Notes: generated by a model from the letters alone, not told the origin. 64,000 nt of DNA from Vibrio japonicus (GCF_024582835.1 NZ_CP102097.1:1116001-1180000), one strand, 5' to 3'; numbered from the stretch's first letter, positions 52,586 to 61,942 are shown. Translations and numbers: made by a program.

Positions 52586-53403
52586 CGTTGCGATTCCTTA
52601 TCATGGTTAAAGATCAAAACGAGTTGGCCATCTTGCTCTGCAACGCGGCCGGAAAATAGGGTTTGATTACCAATGCTGACGGGCACGGTGTTTAACAGAT
52701 CAATGGGCAAAATGTCGTTCGGCTGAAGGTTAAGTACGTCGCTCAGTGCCATTTGCTTCTTGCTCAGGACGGCATTTAAACGTACAGGCGTTGACTCAAG
52801 CGAGCGACAAAAAGGTTGATATAAGTTCTCTGGGCACGGCAACTCCAGCTGTTCAATCAATGTCTGAACTAAGTGGCTATCAAGTTTAAGATGAAGCGTA
52901 CTTTGGAATTCATCGATTTTAATCGTCAATTCAGCATGAATACCTATGCCCATTGCAGATTCGAAATCAACGGTGCTCCACATATTTTGGGGAGCCAACC
53001 ACTGACTAATGTGCTTACTGATACGCTCTTGAAGGCGTAAATCACTGCTGGTCAGCGTATGTGAATCACGTTCGATACTTGCACCGTAAAAGCGGTCTGC
53101 CAGCTTAATCAACAAGGTGTTGTCGATGTGCGCGAAAGCGGTACCACCATTTTGATGCCGCAATACCGACGTCGATGACTTGTCCATTTCTGAAGACGAA
53201 AAGGTGTGTAACTCAACCGTAGTGAGCTGCGCTTCCACCTGATTGGTTTTGAGCCAATTCTGTAATTCGTTCGTTAAACTTCCACATGAATCAGAAATCA
53301 AACTCGCCAGTTTCTCGCGAATAATATGAATTGGTTTACCTAGTAGCTCTACATCCAGCAGTTTGAAATCTGTAGAAATAGGTTCGTTAACTCTTTTTTC
53401 CAT
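52582..53403 (-). CDS. fliM: FliM, lateral C-ring switch protein (273 aa)
   Basis: A short FliM. Middle domain: FAHIDNTLLIKLADRFYGA. C-terminal SpoA-like domain: PVRLNAVLSKKQMALSDVLNLQPNDILPIDLLNTVPVSIGNQTLFSGRVAEQDGQLVLIF. At 273 residues it is shorter than polar FliM (about 340-350), and the N-terminal LSQxEIDALL CheY-binding motif is missing. Lateral motors do not reverse, so loss of CheY binding is consistent with established lateral-motor behaviour. First gene of the minus-strand operon. Confidence 0.92.
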   Translation of the reverse strand: MEKRVNEPISTDFKLLDVELLGKPIHIIREKLASLISDSCGSLTNELQNWLKTNQVEAQLTTVELHTFSSSEMDKSSTSVLRHQNGGTAFAHIDNTLLIKLADRFYGASIERDSHTLTSSDLRLQERISKHISQWLAPQNMWSTVDFESAMGIGIHAELTIKIDEFQSTLHLKLDSHLVQTLIEQLELPCPENLYQPFCRSLESTPVRLNAVLSKKQMALSDVLNLQPNDILPIDLLNTVPVSIGNQTLFSGRVAEQDGQLVLIFNHDKESQR

Positions 53404-53775
53404 TTATATTTTACCGTGCGTTGACAATGGAATCTGTTTTAACTTAGTGGACGCTAGTCTACACATGATTTTCTATTAATATTTAGTTTCGTTTATTAAT
53501 AATGTGAGGTTAGTTCATATGTTGTTTAGAACCAGTTACCACACACTTTTAATGGAAATTAAAACGAGTTATTTTCATGTTATCTATAAAATAATTAATA
53601 GTATGAAACTAGTTTCTTTTTATGTGTTTCTTTTTTATTCAGGTGTTTGAGTTTCTATAAGATGATGTAATTTTTAAAATAAAAACTCTATGAATATCGT
53701 CATTAATTCTTGTTTTATAAAAAATTTTTGGTTTCTATTAAATCGTTTAAAACGTATTCAGAATAGGTAGTTAAC
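53404..53775. promoter_or_regulatory. AT-rich divergent promoter region of fliM and motY
   Basis: About 370 bases between the divergent fliM and motY-lafK operons, much richer in A and T than either gene. No sigma-54 pattern (GG-N10-GC on either strand) was found, which suits the top-level lafK operon but leaves fliM without a visible LafK site. No gene is supported. AT-rich promoters of this kind are often bound by H-NS; that is inference. Confidence 0.5.
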
Positions 53776-54795
53776 ATGATTGGCCATGCCAGTTATCGTA
53801 AGTTTGTGGTTTTTTTAATTGATTTTTCTAAGTCATGGAAATGTCATATATATGATGTGAAGTTTGGTTTTTTAGCGGGTTTTAAAACGATTTTTCCCAT
53901 TTTATTGATATTTCCTAATCTTGTTTATTCAAGTGATTTATTAACTATTCCCATGGATCTTTCTCATTGGGTATATAAAGGGAGCAAATTTGAATGCAAC
54001 TTGATGCATTCTAATTCGCCGGTGGGGAAGTTTTATTTCCGCTCAAAAAATAAAGGAAGTATTTATTTTATTTCGGAAGTGAAAAGTCAAAGTAATAAAT
54101 GGCAAAGTGCTACATTAAGCAGCGTGAATGCACCGTGGGAGCAGACAGCAACTAGCACGTTGGTGTCGTCGTTTACTTCTCAACGCCCGACCAACCGATT
54201 TGAATTTCGTAATGATGCCGAAGTATTGCTGGGTGAAGTAGGCAATGGGCGTTGGATTATGCTGTCCCTGGGAGGAAGTAATGCTTCCGCTTTGTCGGGG
54301 GTGACGATCCCAACGATTCAAATGCAAAAAGCACTCTCAGCGTTTAACGCATGCCGAGAGCGATTACCAAAACTGTCATTCTCACAAGCTCGTGACATTG
54401 TTGTGCCGTTTCAGTTTGGACAAAAAGTGTTGAACAGAACACAGCAACACACGCTGGACGCTCTCTACAGCTACGCATCAGTTGATAACCGCGTGAAAAA
54501 AATTCTCATCGATGGCCATACCGATAACATTGGCTCTGAGGTGGCAAATCTTTCTGTTTCGCGTATGCGTGCCCAGCAAGTTGCGGATGCACTCATCGCT
54601 CGTGGCTTACATTCGGACATGATTGAAGTGAGAGCACATGGCTCCCGCTATCCGGTTGCGAGTAACAGTACTGCCAAAGGGCAAGCTAAAAACCGCCGAG
54701 TGACAATACGTTTAGTGAGAGATGACGAACGTGTAATCGCTAAAAAAGACATTCACGAACAACCAAACCAGCAGCAAAAGGTCGAGGTTCAATGA
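53776..54795 (+). CDS. motY: MotY_L, lateral motor T-ring OmpA-type protein (339 aa)
   Basis: A periplasmic motor protein that holds stators. Residues about 55-200 match the MotY N-terminal domain (HWVYKGSKFECNLMHSNSPVGKFYFRSKNKGSIYF). The C-terminal OmpA domain shows VKKILIDGHTDNIGS, SVSRMRAQQVADALIARGLHSDMIEVRAHGSRYPVASN and AKNRRVTIRLV. The signal-like segment is FLAGFKTIFPILLIFPNLVYSS. Start ATG 53776 makes the leader unusually long; GTG 53857 (VKFGFLAGFK) would give a standard signal peptide but lacks a ribosome site. The stop overlaps lafK. Confidence 0.9.
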   Translation: MIGHASYRKFVVFLIDFSKSWKCHIYDVKFGFLAGFKTIFPILLIFPNLVYSSDLLTIPMDLSHWVYKGSKFECNLMHSNSPVGKFYFRSKNKGSIYFISEVKSQSNKWQSATLSSVNAPWEQTATSTLVSSFTSQRPTNRFEFRNDAEVLLGEVGNGRWIMLSLGGSNASALSGVTIPTIQMQKALSAFNACRERLPKLSFSQARDIVVPFQFGQKVLNRTQQHTLDALYSYASVDNRVKKILIDGHTDNIGSEVANLSVSRMRAQQVADALIARGLHSDMIEVRAHGSRYPVASNSTAKGQAKNRRVTIRLVRDDERVIAKKDIHEQPNQQQKVEVQ

Positions 54796-56126
54796 TGACG
54801 AAAACGAATATTTTGTTGGTGGAGCCAAATGACAACCTAGCTCAACCATTATTGGATGTATTGGAAAATGCAGGTTATGTAGCCAAGCATGTGCGAACAG
54901 GGCGTAGTGCATTGTTGGAAGAAAGAGCAAACATCACATTAGTTAGCTCTACCTTGCCAGATATGTGCGTGCGTGAGTTTGTCGCCTGTCACCAGAAACA
55001 GCCCAATTCGGGTGTTGCGATCGCAATCGTTGATCAAGAGCAGGGGATCTTGGCGGCTGAAACCATGAAGTCAGGGGCAACAGATTACCTATTGCGTCCA
55101 TTTGAAGGGAGCCAAGTGATCAACTTACTCAAGCGTGTTGAAGCTTTGGGTAAGCCTATGGCGAATATTGTCGCAGAGTCTTGGCGAAGCAAGCAGGTTC
55201 TTCAACTGGCACATCGCGCTGCGTGTACCAGTGCCAGCGTTTTAATTACTGGTGAGTCTGGTACGGGTAAAGAAGTGCTTGCTCGCTATGTGCATGAACA
55301 CTCCCCACGCATCCATGGTCCATTCGTTGCGGTGAATTGTGCTGCAATTCCAGAATCCATGCTGGAAGCGGTGTTGTTTGGTCATGTTAAAGGCGCATTT
55401 ACCGGAGCTATGAATTCTCAAAGCGGTAAGTTCGAAGAGGCGAACGGAGGCACGATTCTTCTTGATGAAATTGGTGAAATGTCTCCTGCGGTACAGGCCA
55501 AGCTTTTGCGTGTTTTGCAGGAAAGAGAAGTAGAGCGCGTTGGCAGCCATAAGTCGATTCAACTTGATATCCGCGTGATTGCTGCCACCAATAAAGATTT
55601 ACGTGAAGAAGTACAAAAAGGAACGTTTCGAGAAGATCTCTACTATCGCCTAGATGTGTTGCCATTGCATTGGCCACCTCTGCGCGAGCGAAAAGAAGAT
55701 ATTTTGCCGATTAGTCAGTTCTTTATTGAAAAATACCAAGGTGGCAGTCGTTGTCATTTATCTCAGGATGCAAGGAGTGCGCTCAGTCAGTATCACTGGC
55801 CAGGGAACATCCGCGAACTTGAAAACGTGATTCAGCGTGCTTTAGTCATGCGCCATGGTGATTACATCACCGCCCATGATTTGATGTTACCGGTTGAACT
55901 GGTGGCACCTGTGCAGTCTGCAGAGCCGACGTCGAGCTTCGGTCACATTGAAGCGAAGAAGCAGGCTGAATTTCAATTTATTCTGGACAAGTTACGTCAG
56001 TTTGGTGGTAACCGAACGAAAACCGCAAATGCTTTGGGTGTGTCTACCCGAGCATTGCGTTACAAGCTCGCAGCCATGCGAGAACACGGTATTGATATAC
56101 AGTCGACACTAGGATCGGCGGCTTAA
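54792..56126 (+). CDS. lafK: LafK, sigma-54-dependent master activator of lateral flagella (444 aa)
   Basis: An NtrC/FlrA-like activator. Residues 1-120 form a receiver-like domain in which the acidic pair and the phospho-acceptor Asp are lost (ILLVEPNDN; LVSSTLPDM has Ser where Asp is expected). The AAA+ domain is complete: GESGTGKEV, GHVKGAFTGA for sigma-54 contact, GGTILLDEIGEM, and LYYRLDVLPLHWPPLRER. The C-terminal Fis-like helix-turn-helix is GGNRTKTANALGVSTRALRYKLAAM. It should turn on class II genes, such as flgB through the site at 27887-27902. It is coupled to motY by a 4-base overlap. Confidence 0.95.
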   Translation: MMTKTNILLVEPNDNLAQPLLDVLENAGYVAKHVRTGRSALLEERANITLVSSTLPDMCVREFVACHQKQPNSGVAIAIVDQEQGILAAETMKSGATDYLLRPFEGSQVINLLKRVEALGKPMANIVAESWRSKQVLQLAHRAACTSASVLITGESGTGKEVLARYVHEHSPRIHGPFVAVNCAAIPESMLEAVLFGHVKGAFTGAMNSQSGKFEEANGGTILLDEIGEMSPAVQAKLLRVLQEREVERVGSHKSIQLDIRVIAATNKDLREEVQKGTFREDLYYRLDVLPLHWPPLRERKEDILPISQFFIEKYQGGSRCHLSQDARSALSQYHWPGNIRELENVIQRALVMRHGDYITAHDLMLPVELVAPVQSAEPTSSFGHIEAKKQAEFQFILDKLRQFGGNRTKTANALGVSTRALRYKLAAMREHGIDIQSTLGSAA

Positions 56127-56140
56127 TAGGAGATAAGTTA

Positions 56141-56497
56141 GTGGCAAGTCAACCTACTCATGCGGTCTCGGCAGAGCAACTCATGTTGACAAAAATGGAG
56201 GCGATGCGAGCGCAAGTGCAGCCACCAGAATTTGTTGTGAGTGCTAACCCCTTGGATCAACAAATGCTGAACACGCCGCTGTCATTTTCAGAAGCGATGA
56301 CAAATGTGCTGAATACGGTAAACCAACATCAATCGTTAGCGAGCCAAAAGATGACAGCAGTAGAAACAGGAAAGAGTGACGATTTGGTTGGGGCGATGGT
56401 CGCAAGCCAGAAAGCCAGCTTATCGTTTAACGCTTTGATGCAAGTGCGCAACAAAGTAGTGGGCTCTTTTGATGATATTATGAAAATGCCGGTGTAA
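56141..56497 (+). CDS. fliE: FliE, lateral MS-ring/rod junction protein (118 aa)
   Basis: Start is GTG 56141 with TAGGAG upstream. The C-terminal part (SFSEAMTNVLNTVNQHQSLASQKMTAVETGKSDDLVGAMVASQKASLSFNALMQVRNKVVGSFDDIMKMPV) is the FliE domain. It links the MS-ring to the rod. It lies 14 bases after lafK. Confidence 0.93.
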   Translation: MASQPTHAVSAEQLMLTKMEAMRAQVQPPEFVVSANPLDQQMLNTPLSFSEAMTNVLNTVNQHQSLASQKMTAVETGKSDDLVGAMVASQKASLSFNALMQVRNKVVGSFDDIMKMPV

Positions 56498-56500
56498 AAC

Positions 56501-58246
56501 ATGTCAGAACTCTCCACACAGATAGCCGGAAATACAGCAATACAATCTGGCACAAGTCAAACTTCTTCTTCTGGAATGGAAGATGTTACCCATAGGCTTA
56601 AGCAGATTTGGTCAAGCAGTCAGCGCAATTTGGTGCTATCCGCTGTTTTGGCCGCGATCGTGGCAGCATTGATCGTTGTGGCTTTATGGAGCTCTTCTCA
56701 AAGCTTTCGTCCTTTATACAGCCAGCAAGAGCGCTTCGATATTGGTGAAATCGTATCCGTGTTGGAGAGTGAAGGCATTGCTTACCGTATGCAAGAGCAA
56801 AATGGTCAGGTATTGGTCCAGGAAGGCGAAGTCGCGCGAATTCGCATGTTACTCGCGGCAAAGGGCGTGAAAGCAAAACTGCCAACAGGCTTGGACTCTC
56901 TTAAAGAAGACAGCTCACTAGGCACCAGCCAGTTTATGGAGACGGCGCGTTACCGCCATGGCTTAGAAGGGGAGTTAGTACGCACTATCATGTCTCTTAA
57001 TGCCGTGGCCAATGCTCGCGTACACTTAGCTATTCCACGTCAAACACTGTTTGTGCGTCAAAATCGCGAGAACCCTTCCGCTTCGGTGATGCTTGAGTTG
57101 AAACCCGGCGAAGATCTGAAAACCGATCAGGTTGAGGCAATCATCAATCTTGTCGTTGGCAGCGTTACTGCGATGAAGCCGGAATTTGTCTCGGTAATCG
57201 ATCAGTACGGACGTTTGCTCAGTGCGGATGTGGCCTCACAGGAAACGGGTAAAGTAAACGCAAAATACCTCGAGTATCAGAAGAACCTTGAGAAGCAGAT
57301 TATTCAGCGTGCAGCCGATATGCTGACTCCAATTGTTGGTCCGAGTAACTTCCGCGTTCAGGTCGCGGCGGATATGAACTTCAGCCAGGTTGAAGAGACG
57401 CAAGAGATCTTAGATAGCTCCCCAGTCGTGCGTAATGAACATACGATCCACAACAATTCTGTAGATGAAATCGCGCTTGGCGTGCCGGGCTCGTTAAGCA
57501 ATCAACCCCCGGTGACAGGCGAAGTGCTAACCAACGATAGCCAGAATACCAATGCGCGTTCAGAAGTGAATCGACAGTACGCGGTGGGCAGTAGCGTTCG
57601 CCGTACTCAGTACCAGCAAGGGCAGATCGAAAAACTCAGCGTATCGATATTGCTCAACACCCAAGCGGCACCGGATGGTATTGCATGGACAGATCAAGAT
57701 AAGTCACAAATCTCAACCATGATCATGGATGCAGTCGGGATTTCTAAAGATCGTGGCGACAGTCTGAGTCTGATGAGCTTCAATTTCACTCCTATTGAGA
57801 TTCAAGCCACACCCGACATCCCATGGTGGCAAGATCCTACAGTACAGCAACCGCTTCGTTATGTGATTGGTGGTTTACTGGGTATGGCGATGATTTTCTT
57901 TGTATTACGTCCGCTGGTTATCCATCTCACTGGGGCAGATCGCAATGATAAAGAGCTGGAGTTTGCTGAGCCACAGGAAGAGCCGGTTTACGACAACCTA
58001 CAAACCCGTGAAGAGCGCGAACGTGAAGAAGCACTTAACCGCCGCTTGCTGGAGAAGGGCATTCAGGTTTCAACGGGTCTAGACGTAAACAGCGAAATGT
58101 TACCACCACCGGGTTCGCCATTAGAAATTCAATTAAAACACCTACAGCTTATTGCGACTGAAGAGCCTGAGCGTGTAGCCGAAGTACTGAAACAATGGGT
58201 AAACGTAAATGAAAACAGCACAGTCAAAGCAAAAGCAGAAGCTTAG
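56501..58246 (+). CDS. fliF: FliF, lateral MS-ring protein (581 aa)
   Basis: MS-ring subunit with two membrane helices (residues about 45-67 and 450-470). The YscJ-like domain opens SFRPLYSQQERFDIGEIVSVLESEGIAYRM, and LGTSQFMETARYRHGLEGELVRTIMSLNAVANARVHLAIPR follows; the FliG-binding tail carries SPLEIQLKHLQLIATEEPERVAEVLKQWVN. It is followed with a 38-base overlap by fliG. Confidence 0.95.
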   Translation: MSELSTQIAGNTAIQSGTSQTSSSGMEDVTHRLKQIWSSSQRNLVLSAVLAAIVAALIVVALWSSSQSFRPLYSQQERFDIGEIVSVLESEGIAYRMQEQNGQVLVQEGEVARIRMLLAAKGVKAKLPTGLDSLKEDSSLGTSQFMETARYRHGLEGELVRTIMSLNAVANARVHLAIPRQTLFVRQNRENPSASVMLELKPGEDLKTDQVEAIINLVVGSVTAMKPEFVSVIDQYGRLLSADVASQETGKVNAKYLEYQKNLEKQIIQRAADMLTPIVGPSNFRVQVAADMNFSQVEETQEILDSSPVVRNEHTIHNNSVDEIALGVPGSLSNQPPVTGEVLTNDSQNTNARSEVNRQYAVGSSVRRTQYQQGQIEKLSVSILLNTQAAPDGIAWTDQDKSQISTMIMDAVGISKDRGDSLSLMSFNFTPIEIQATPDIPWWQDPTVQQPLRYVIGGLLGMAMIFFVLRPLVIHLTGADRNDKELEFAEPQEEPVYDNLQTREEREREEALNRRLLEKGIQVSTGLDVNSEMLPPPGSPLEIQLKHLQLIATEEPERVAEVLKQWVNVNENSTVKAKAEA

Positions 58247-59228
58247 CCATGTAGAACAGACCGCATTGGTACTGCTCGGCATGGGGGAAGATGCAGCAGC
58301 CAAAGTGCTTCAGCACTTCAACCGCGATGAAACACAGCGTGTGACCAAAGCAATGGCTCGTTTAAGTGGCATTAAAAGTGACGCAGCCAAAAGCGTCATT
58401 CAGGATTTTTTTGAAGATTTTCGTCAACACAGTGGTATTCGCGGTGCATCTAAAGAGTACCTTTCGAATACCCTGCGTAAAGCGCTGGGCAATGACTTAG
58501 CGAAGGGCTTATTGAATAACCTGTATGGTGACGAAATACGTAACAACATGCAGTGTTTGCAGTGGGTAGAAGCGGAAATCCTAGCGCGTTTCATCACTAA
58601 AGAGCACCCGCAGATGCAAGCGATTTTCTTGGCCTATCTGCCACCGGAAAGTTCTTCGGCTGTGTTGATGCACTTACCTGATGAATACCATGATGAAGTC
58701 TTGTACCGTATTGCACGTCTACAAGATATTGATCACCAGGTTGCTAGTGATCTTAATGAACTGATCGAGCGCTGCATTGAACAAGTGTCCGTCAGACAAA
58801 GTGCACCGCTTTCTGGCGTTAAGCAGGTTGCAGATATCATCAACCGCTTTGAAGGTGATCGTGCGGCGCTGATGGAAATGCTCAAGCTGCACGACGAAAA
58901 TGTTGTAGGTGAGATTGAGCAGAACATGTTCGACTTTATGGTGTTGGGCCGTCAGCCTGAGGAAACCATGGACCGTCTTGTGCAGGAAGTTCAGACAGAG
59001 CTATGGGCGGTTGCACTTAAAGGGGCGGAAATCACCTTGCAGCAGGCCATCAAGCGTTCTATGCCTCAACGAATGGTGAAAGCCTTGGAAGAGGACATGA
59101 GACTGCGTGGCGCTGTTGCTTTAAGCCGGGTGGAAAATGCGCGCCAAGAGATTATGCGGATTGTGCGCGAGCTGAGTGAGAATGGTGAGATTGATTTAGT
59201 GCTTTACCAAGAAGCAACGGTGGAGTAA
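58209..59228 (+). CDS. fliG: FliG, lateral rotor/switch protein (339 aa)
   Basis: C-ring rotor protein. N-terminal: LSHVEQTALVLLGMGEDAAAKVLQHFNRDETQRVTKAMARL. Middle: EHPQMQAIFLAYLPPESSSAVLMHLPDEYHDEVLYRIARL (EHPQ motif). C-terminal torque helix: AVALKGAEITLQQAIKRSMPQRMVKALEEDMRLRGAVALSRVENARQEI with its charged residues. It contacts LafT. Starts inside the fliF end. Confidence 0.95.
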   Translation: MKTAQSKQKQKLSHVEQTALVLLGMGEDAAAKVLQHFNRDETQRVTKAMARLSGIKSDAAKSVIQDFFEDFRQHSGIRGASKEYLSNTLRKALGNDLAKGLLNNLYGDEIRNNMQCLQWVEAEILARFITKEHPQMQAIFLAYLPPESSSAVLMHLPDEYHDEVLYRIARLQDIDHQVASDLNELIERCIEQVSVRQSAPLSGVKQVADIINRFEGDRAALMEMLKLHDENVVGEIEQNMFDFMVLGRQPEETMDRLVQEVQTELWAVALKGAEITLQQAIKRSMPQRMVKALEEDMRLRGAVALSRVENARQEIMRIVRELSENGEIDLVLYQEATVE

Positions 59229-59232
59229 CAGA

Positions 59233-60000
59233 ATGTCAGCGCGAAAAACGACACATCCATTTCAAAAAATGCAATTACCGCCTTCTGGGTATCGCTTACA
59301 CCGTTTTCCTCCTTTGGCTCAGCCAGTGGGCTCAGATGATGAGATGGGCTTTGACAATGAGGATTGGCAAGACAATCAGGTGGATATGCAGCAGCGTCTT
59401 GAAGCTGGGTTCCAGCAAGGCTTGCAGCAGGGTCATGAAGAAGGTATTCGTCAAGGCCTAGGACAAGGTAAACAGCAAGGTCTGCTTGAAGGCCAGAAAG
59501 AAGGTTTTCAAAAAGGTTACGTCTCCGGTGAGCAGACGGGTAAGCAAGCGTTTATGGACGCTGTTGAACCCGTTAATGAACTCTATCGGTCGTTGTCTCG
59601 TTGGCAAAATGAAAAAGAGCAGCAGCAGCGTCATATCATTTGTGAACTGGTACAGAAAGTCGCGCAGCAGGTGATACGTGCAGAGCTTACGTTGATGCCT
59701 CAGCAAATTTTAGCACTGGTGGATGAAACGTTAGGCGCGATGCCAAGCAAGACCGAAAAAGTCATTGTTCACCTTAATCCACAAGACCTTGAGCGAATCA
59801 CCCAAGTGAATGCCAATCTGCCAGAAGAATGGCAATTGGTTGCGAATCCTGAATTGCCGATTGGCGGATGTCATTTGGTCACTGATGATGCTGAGGCGGA
59901 TGCAAGCTGTGATTCACGTTTGCAAGCGTGTATGGATAACGTTAAGCAGCATCTATTAGATGAAGTTGCAGCACCAAAATCAAAAGAAACAGATGACTAG
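59233..60000 (+). CDS. fliH: FliH, lateral export ATPase regulator (255 aa)
   Basis: Stator/regulator of the FliI ATPase. The hallmark Gly/Gln repeats are present: EAGFQQGLQQGHEEGIRQGLGQGKQQGLLEGQKEGFQKGYVSGEQTGKQAF (GxxxG helix, residues about 55-105). The C-terminal conserved region is VQKVAQQVIRAELTLMPQQILALVDETLGAMPSKTEKVIVHLNPQDLERI. It begins 4 bases after fliG and overlaps fliI slightly. Confidence 0.93.
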   Translation: MSARKTTHPFQKMQLPPSGYRLHRFPPLAQPVGSDDEMGFDNEDWQDNQVDMQQRLEAGFQQGLQQGHEEGIRQGLGQGKQQGLLEGQKEGFQKGYVSGEQTGKQAFMDAVEPVNELYRSLSRWQNEKEQQQRHIICELVQKVAQQVIRAELTLMPQQILALVDETLGAMPSKTEKVIVHLNPQDLERITQVNANLPEEWQLVANPELPIGGCHLVTDDAEADASCDSRLQACMDNVKQHLLDEVAAPKSKETDD

Positions 60001-61342
60001 TCAATTGGATCACGATTTATTGAACACAAGGTTGAGCGAAGCGTTAGCATCGCTCGACTCCATCCCAGTTGCACGAGTAACAGGACGTTTAATTAAAGTG
60101 AATGGCCTAATGCTTCAGGCTGTCGGGTGTCGGTTCAAGCTTGAACAACGCTGCTTAGTAGAAACAGCTGAAGGTGACATGATCGAAGCTCAAGTGGTCG
60201 GTTTTGAACATGCGGTTGCGTACCTGATGCCGATTCGCCGTTTAGGTGGCTTGTTTGCCGGTGCGAAAGTTGTGCCGCTTGACGGAGACAGCACAGTACA
60301 AGTGAGTGAGCAGTGGCTGGGGCGAGTGGTAAATGGGCTTGGCGAGCCCTTGGATGATGGCCCGATGCTTAAGGGGGGAGATCGTGTTTCACTTGAACCT
60401 AAACCTATCAACCCACTTAAGCGTCGGCCTGTCGACACACCTTTGAATGTAGGCGTGCGTGCAATCAATGGTTTATTGACTGTGGGTAAAGGCCAACGTA
60501 TCGGTTTGATGGCAGGCAGTGGTGTCGGTAAAAGTGTTCTGATGGGGATGATCACCAAAAATACTGAGGCCGATGTGATTGTCGTTGGTCTGATTGGTGA
60601 GCGTGGTCGAGAGGTACGAGAGTTCGTCGAGCGCAACTTAACCCCTGAAGCAAGAACGAAAGCCATTATTATCGCCGCACCTGCGGATGAGTCGCCACTA
60701 ATGCGATTGCGGGCAACATTGCTGTGCCATCGCGTGGCGGAATACTTTCGTGACCAAGGTAAAGATGTGTTACTGCTTATGGACTCGTTAACCCGCTATG
60801 CAATGGCGCAACGAGAAATCGCCCTTTCTTTAGGAGAGCCTCCTGCTTCACGGGGCTATCCACCGTCGGTATTCAGTATTTTGCCTCAGCTATTGGAACG
60901 CGCTGGTAACAGCGAAAATCCACATGGTAGCCTAACAGCGATATACACCGTATTAGCGGAAGGGGACGACCAGCAAGATCCAGTGGTGGATTCCGCTCGC
61001 GCCATTCTTGATGGCCATGTCGTTTTATCGCGTCAGTTGGCGGAGCAAGGGCACTATCCAGCGATCGACCTTAACGCATCAATAAGCCGTTGTATGTCTG
61101 CCTGTACCCATGAGGCGCACAGTACCATTGCCAACCAGTTCCGTCAGTTGTACTCCAACTATCTACAAGTCAAAGAATTACTGCCGTTGGGGGGCTATCA
61201 ACCGGGGCAAGATCCGGAATTGGATCGCTCTGTTGCTATGTATCCTCAGCTTAGGGCCTATTTACTGCAAGCGGCTGACGAGTCAGTTGACTATTCAGCC
61301 AGCTTAACCGCATTAGCAGAAATTTTTCAGTCTCCACATTAA
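59993..61342 (+). CDS. fliI: FliI, lateral flagellar export ATPase (449 aa)
   Basis: An F1-beta-like ATPase. Walker A AGSGVGKS lies at about residues 174-181, the DELSED-type stretch is LIGERGREVREFVE, and Walker B is VLLLMDSLTRYA. The export signature SLGEPPASRGYPPSVFSILPQLLERAG is present. I use ATG 59993 (MTSQLDHDLL), which overlaps the fliH stop in ATGACTAG; the frame opens at ATG 59960, but that would lengthen the protein beyond the usual size. Confidence 0.95.
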   Translation: MTSQLDHDLLNTRLSEALASLDSIPVARVTGRLIKVNGLMLQAVGCRFKLEQRCLVETAEGDMIEAQVVGFEHAVAYLMPIRRLGGLFAGAKVVPLDGDSTVQVSEQWLGRVVNGLGEPLDDGPMLKGGDRVSLEPKPINPLKRRPVDTPLNVGVRAINGLLTVGKGQRIGLMAGSGVGKSVLMGMITKNTEADVIVVGLIGERGREVREFVERNLTPEARTKAIIIAAPADESPLMRLRATLLCHRVAEYFRDQGKDVLLLMDSLTRYAMAQREIALSLGEPPASRGYPPSVFSILPQLLERAGNSENPHGSLTAIYTVLAEGDDQQDPVVDSARAILDGHVVLSRQLAEQGHYPAIDLNASISRCMSACTHEAHSTIANQFRQLYSNYLQVKELLPLGGYQPGQDPELDRSVAMYPQLRAYLLQAADESVDYSASLTALAEIFQSPH

Positions 61343-61369
61343 AGGTGGAACGGGTTAAGAGGAAGGGAA

Positions 61370-61810
61370 ATGGAAGCCAAGCTGAAAGCGGTAGGAAAGC
61401 TCCAGCAAGTTGAAGAGCAGCAGCGGGATAGAGTCGGGCAGCAGCTTGAGTCGATGCGTCAGCGCCACCATCATTTGAAGTTGCAGTTAGAACAGCTTTC
61501 AGCGTTAAAACAGCATGCGGGTCAGTCGGCACAATCGTCCGGGACTTTGAATAGCGCCACACTGATGAACTTTAATCGCGTTGATAAAATGCTACAAAAA
61601 ATGCTGATTCACCACGAGCAAGAACAAGCCCTTATGGCCGCCCATTGCTCGTCGGTACAAAAAGAGCTGGAGCATAAACACGCCCGCGTTAAGGGACTAG
61701 AAAGTGTACTCGAGCGATGGAGAAAAAAACAGCGCTACGAACAAGCGCGAAAAGAACAAAAGCTGATTGAAGACATCATCAACTCCCGCCATAAAAAGAA
61801 AGTGCTCTGA
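61370..61810 (+). CDS. fliJ: FliJ, lateral export chaperone-escort (146 aa)
   Basis: A Gln/Lys/Arg-rich coiled-coil protein (GKLQQVEEQQRDRVGQQLESMRQRHHHLKLQLEQLSALKQHAG ... KQRYEQARKEQKLIEDIINSRHKKK) with FliJ size and position after fliI. It recycles export chaperones and contacts FlhA. GAGGAAGGG precedes ATG 61370. Last gene of the lafK operon; no clear terminator follows. Confidence 0.9.
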   Translation: MEAKLKAVGKLQQVEEQQRDRVGQQLESMRQRHHHLKLQLEQLSALKQHAGQSAQSSGTLNSATLMNFNRVDKMLQKMLIHHEQEQALMAAHCSSVQKELEHKHARVKGLESVLERWRKKQRYEQARKEQKLIEDIINSRHKKKVL

Positions 61811-61942
61811 CTTTCTCACCATCTTGATGCAGCTGTGATGTTATCCAAAGAAGCCGAGTGCCAATATTGGTGCCTAATTCTCGTATAAGTTTGTGTAGAT
61901 ATCTTAATCTTTATAGACATACGTAATTTGGAGGGAGCTGTT

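Noticed and set aside
25459..61810. Polar flagellar cluster
   Set aside because: The presence of lafK, motY_L, MotA/MotB-type stators and lafS, a short flagellin, and the absence of flhF, flhG, flaK/L/M and che genes identify the lateral system.
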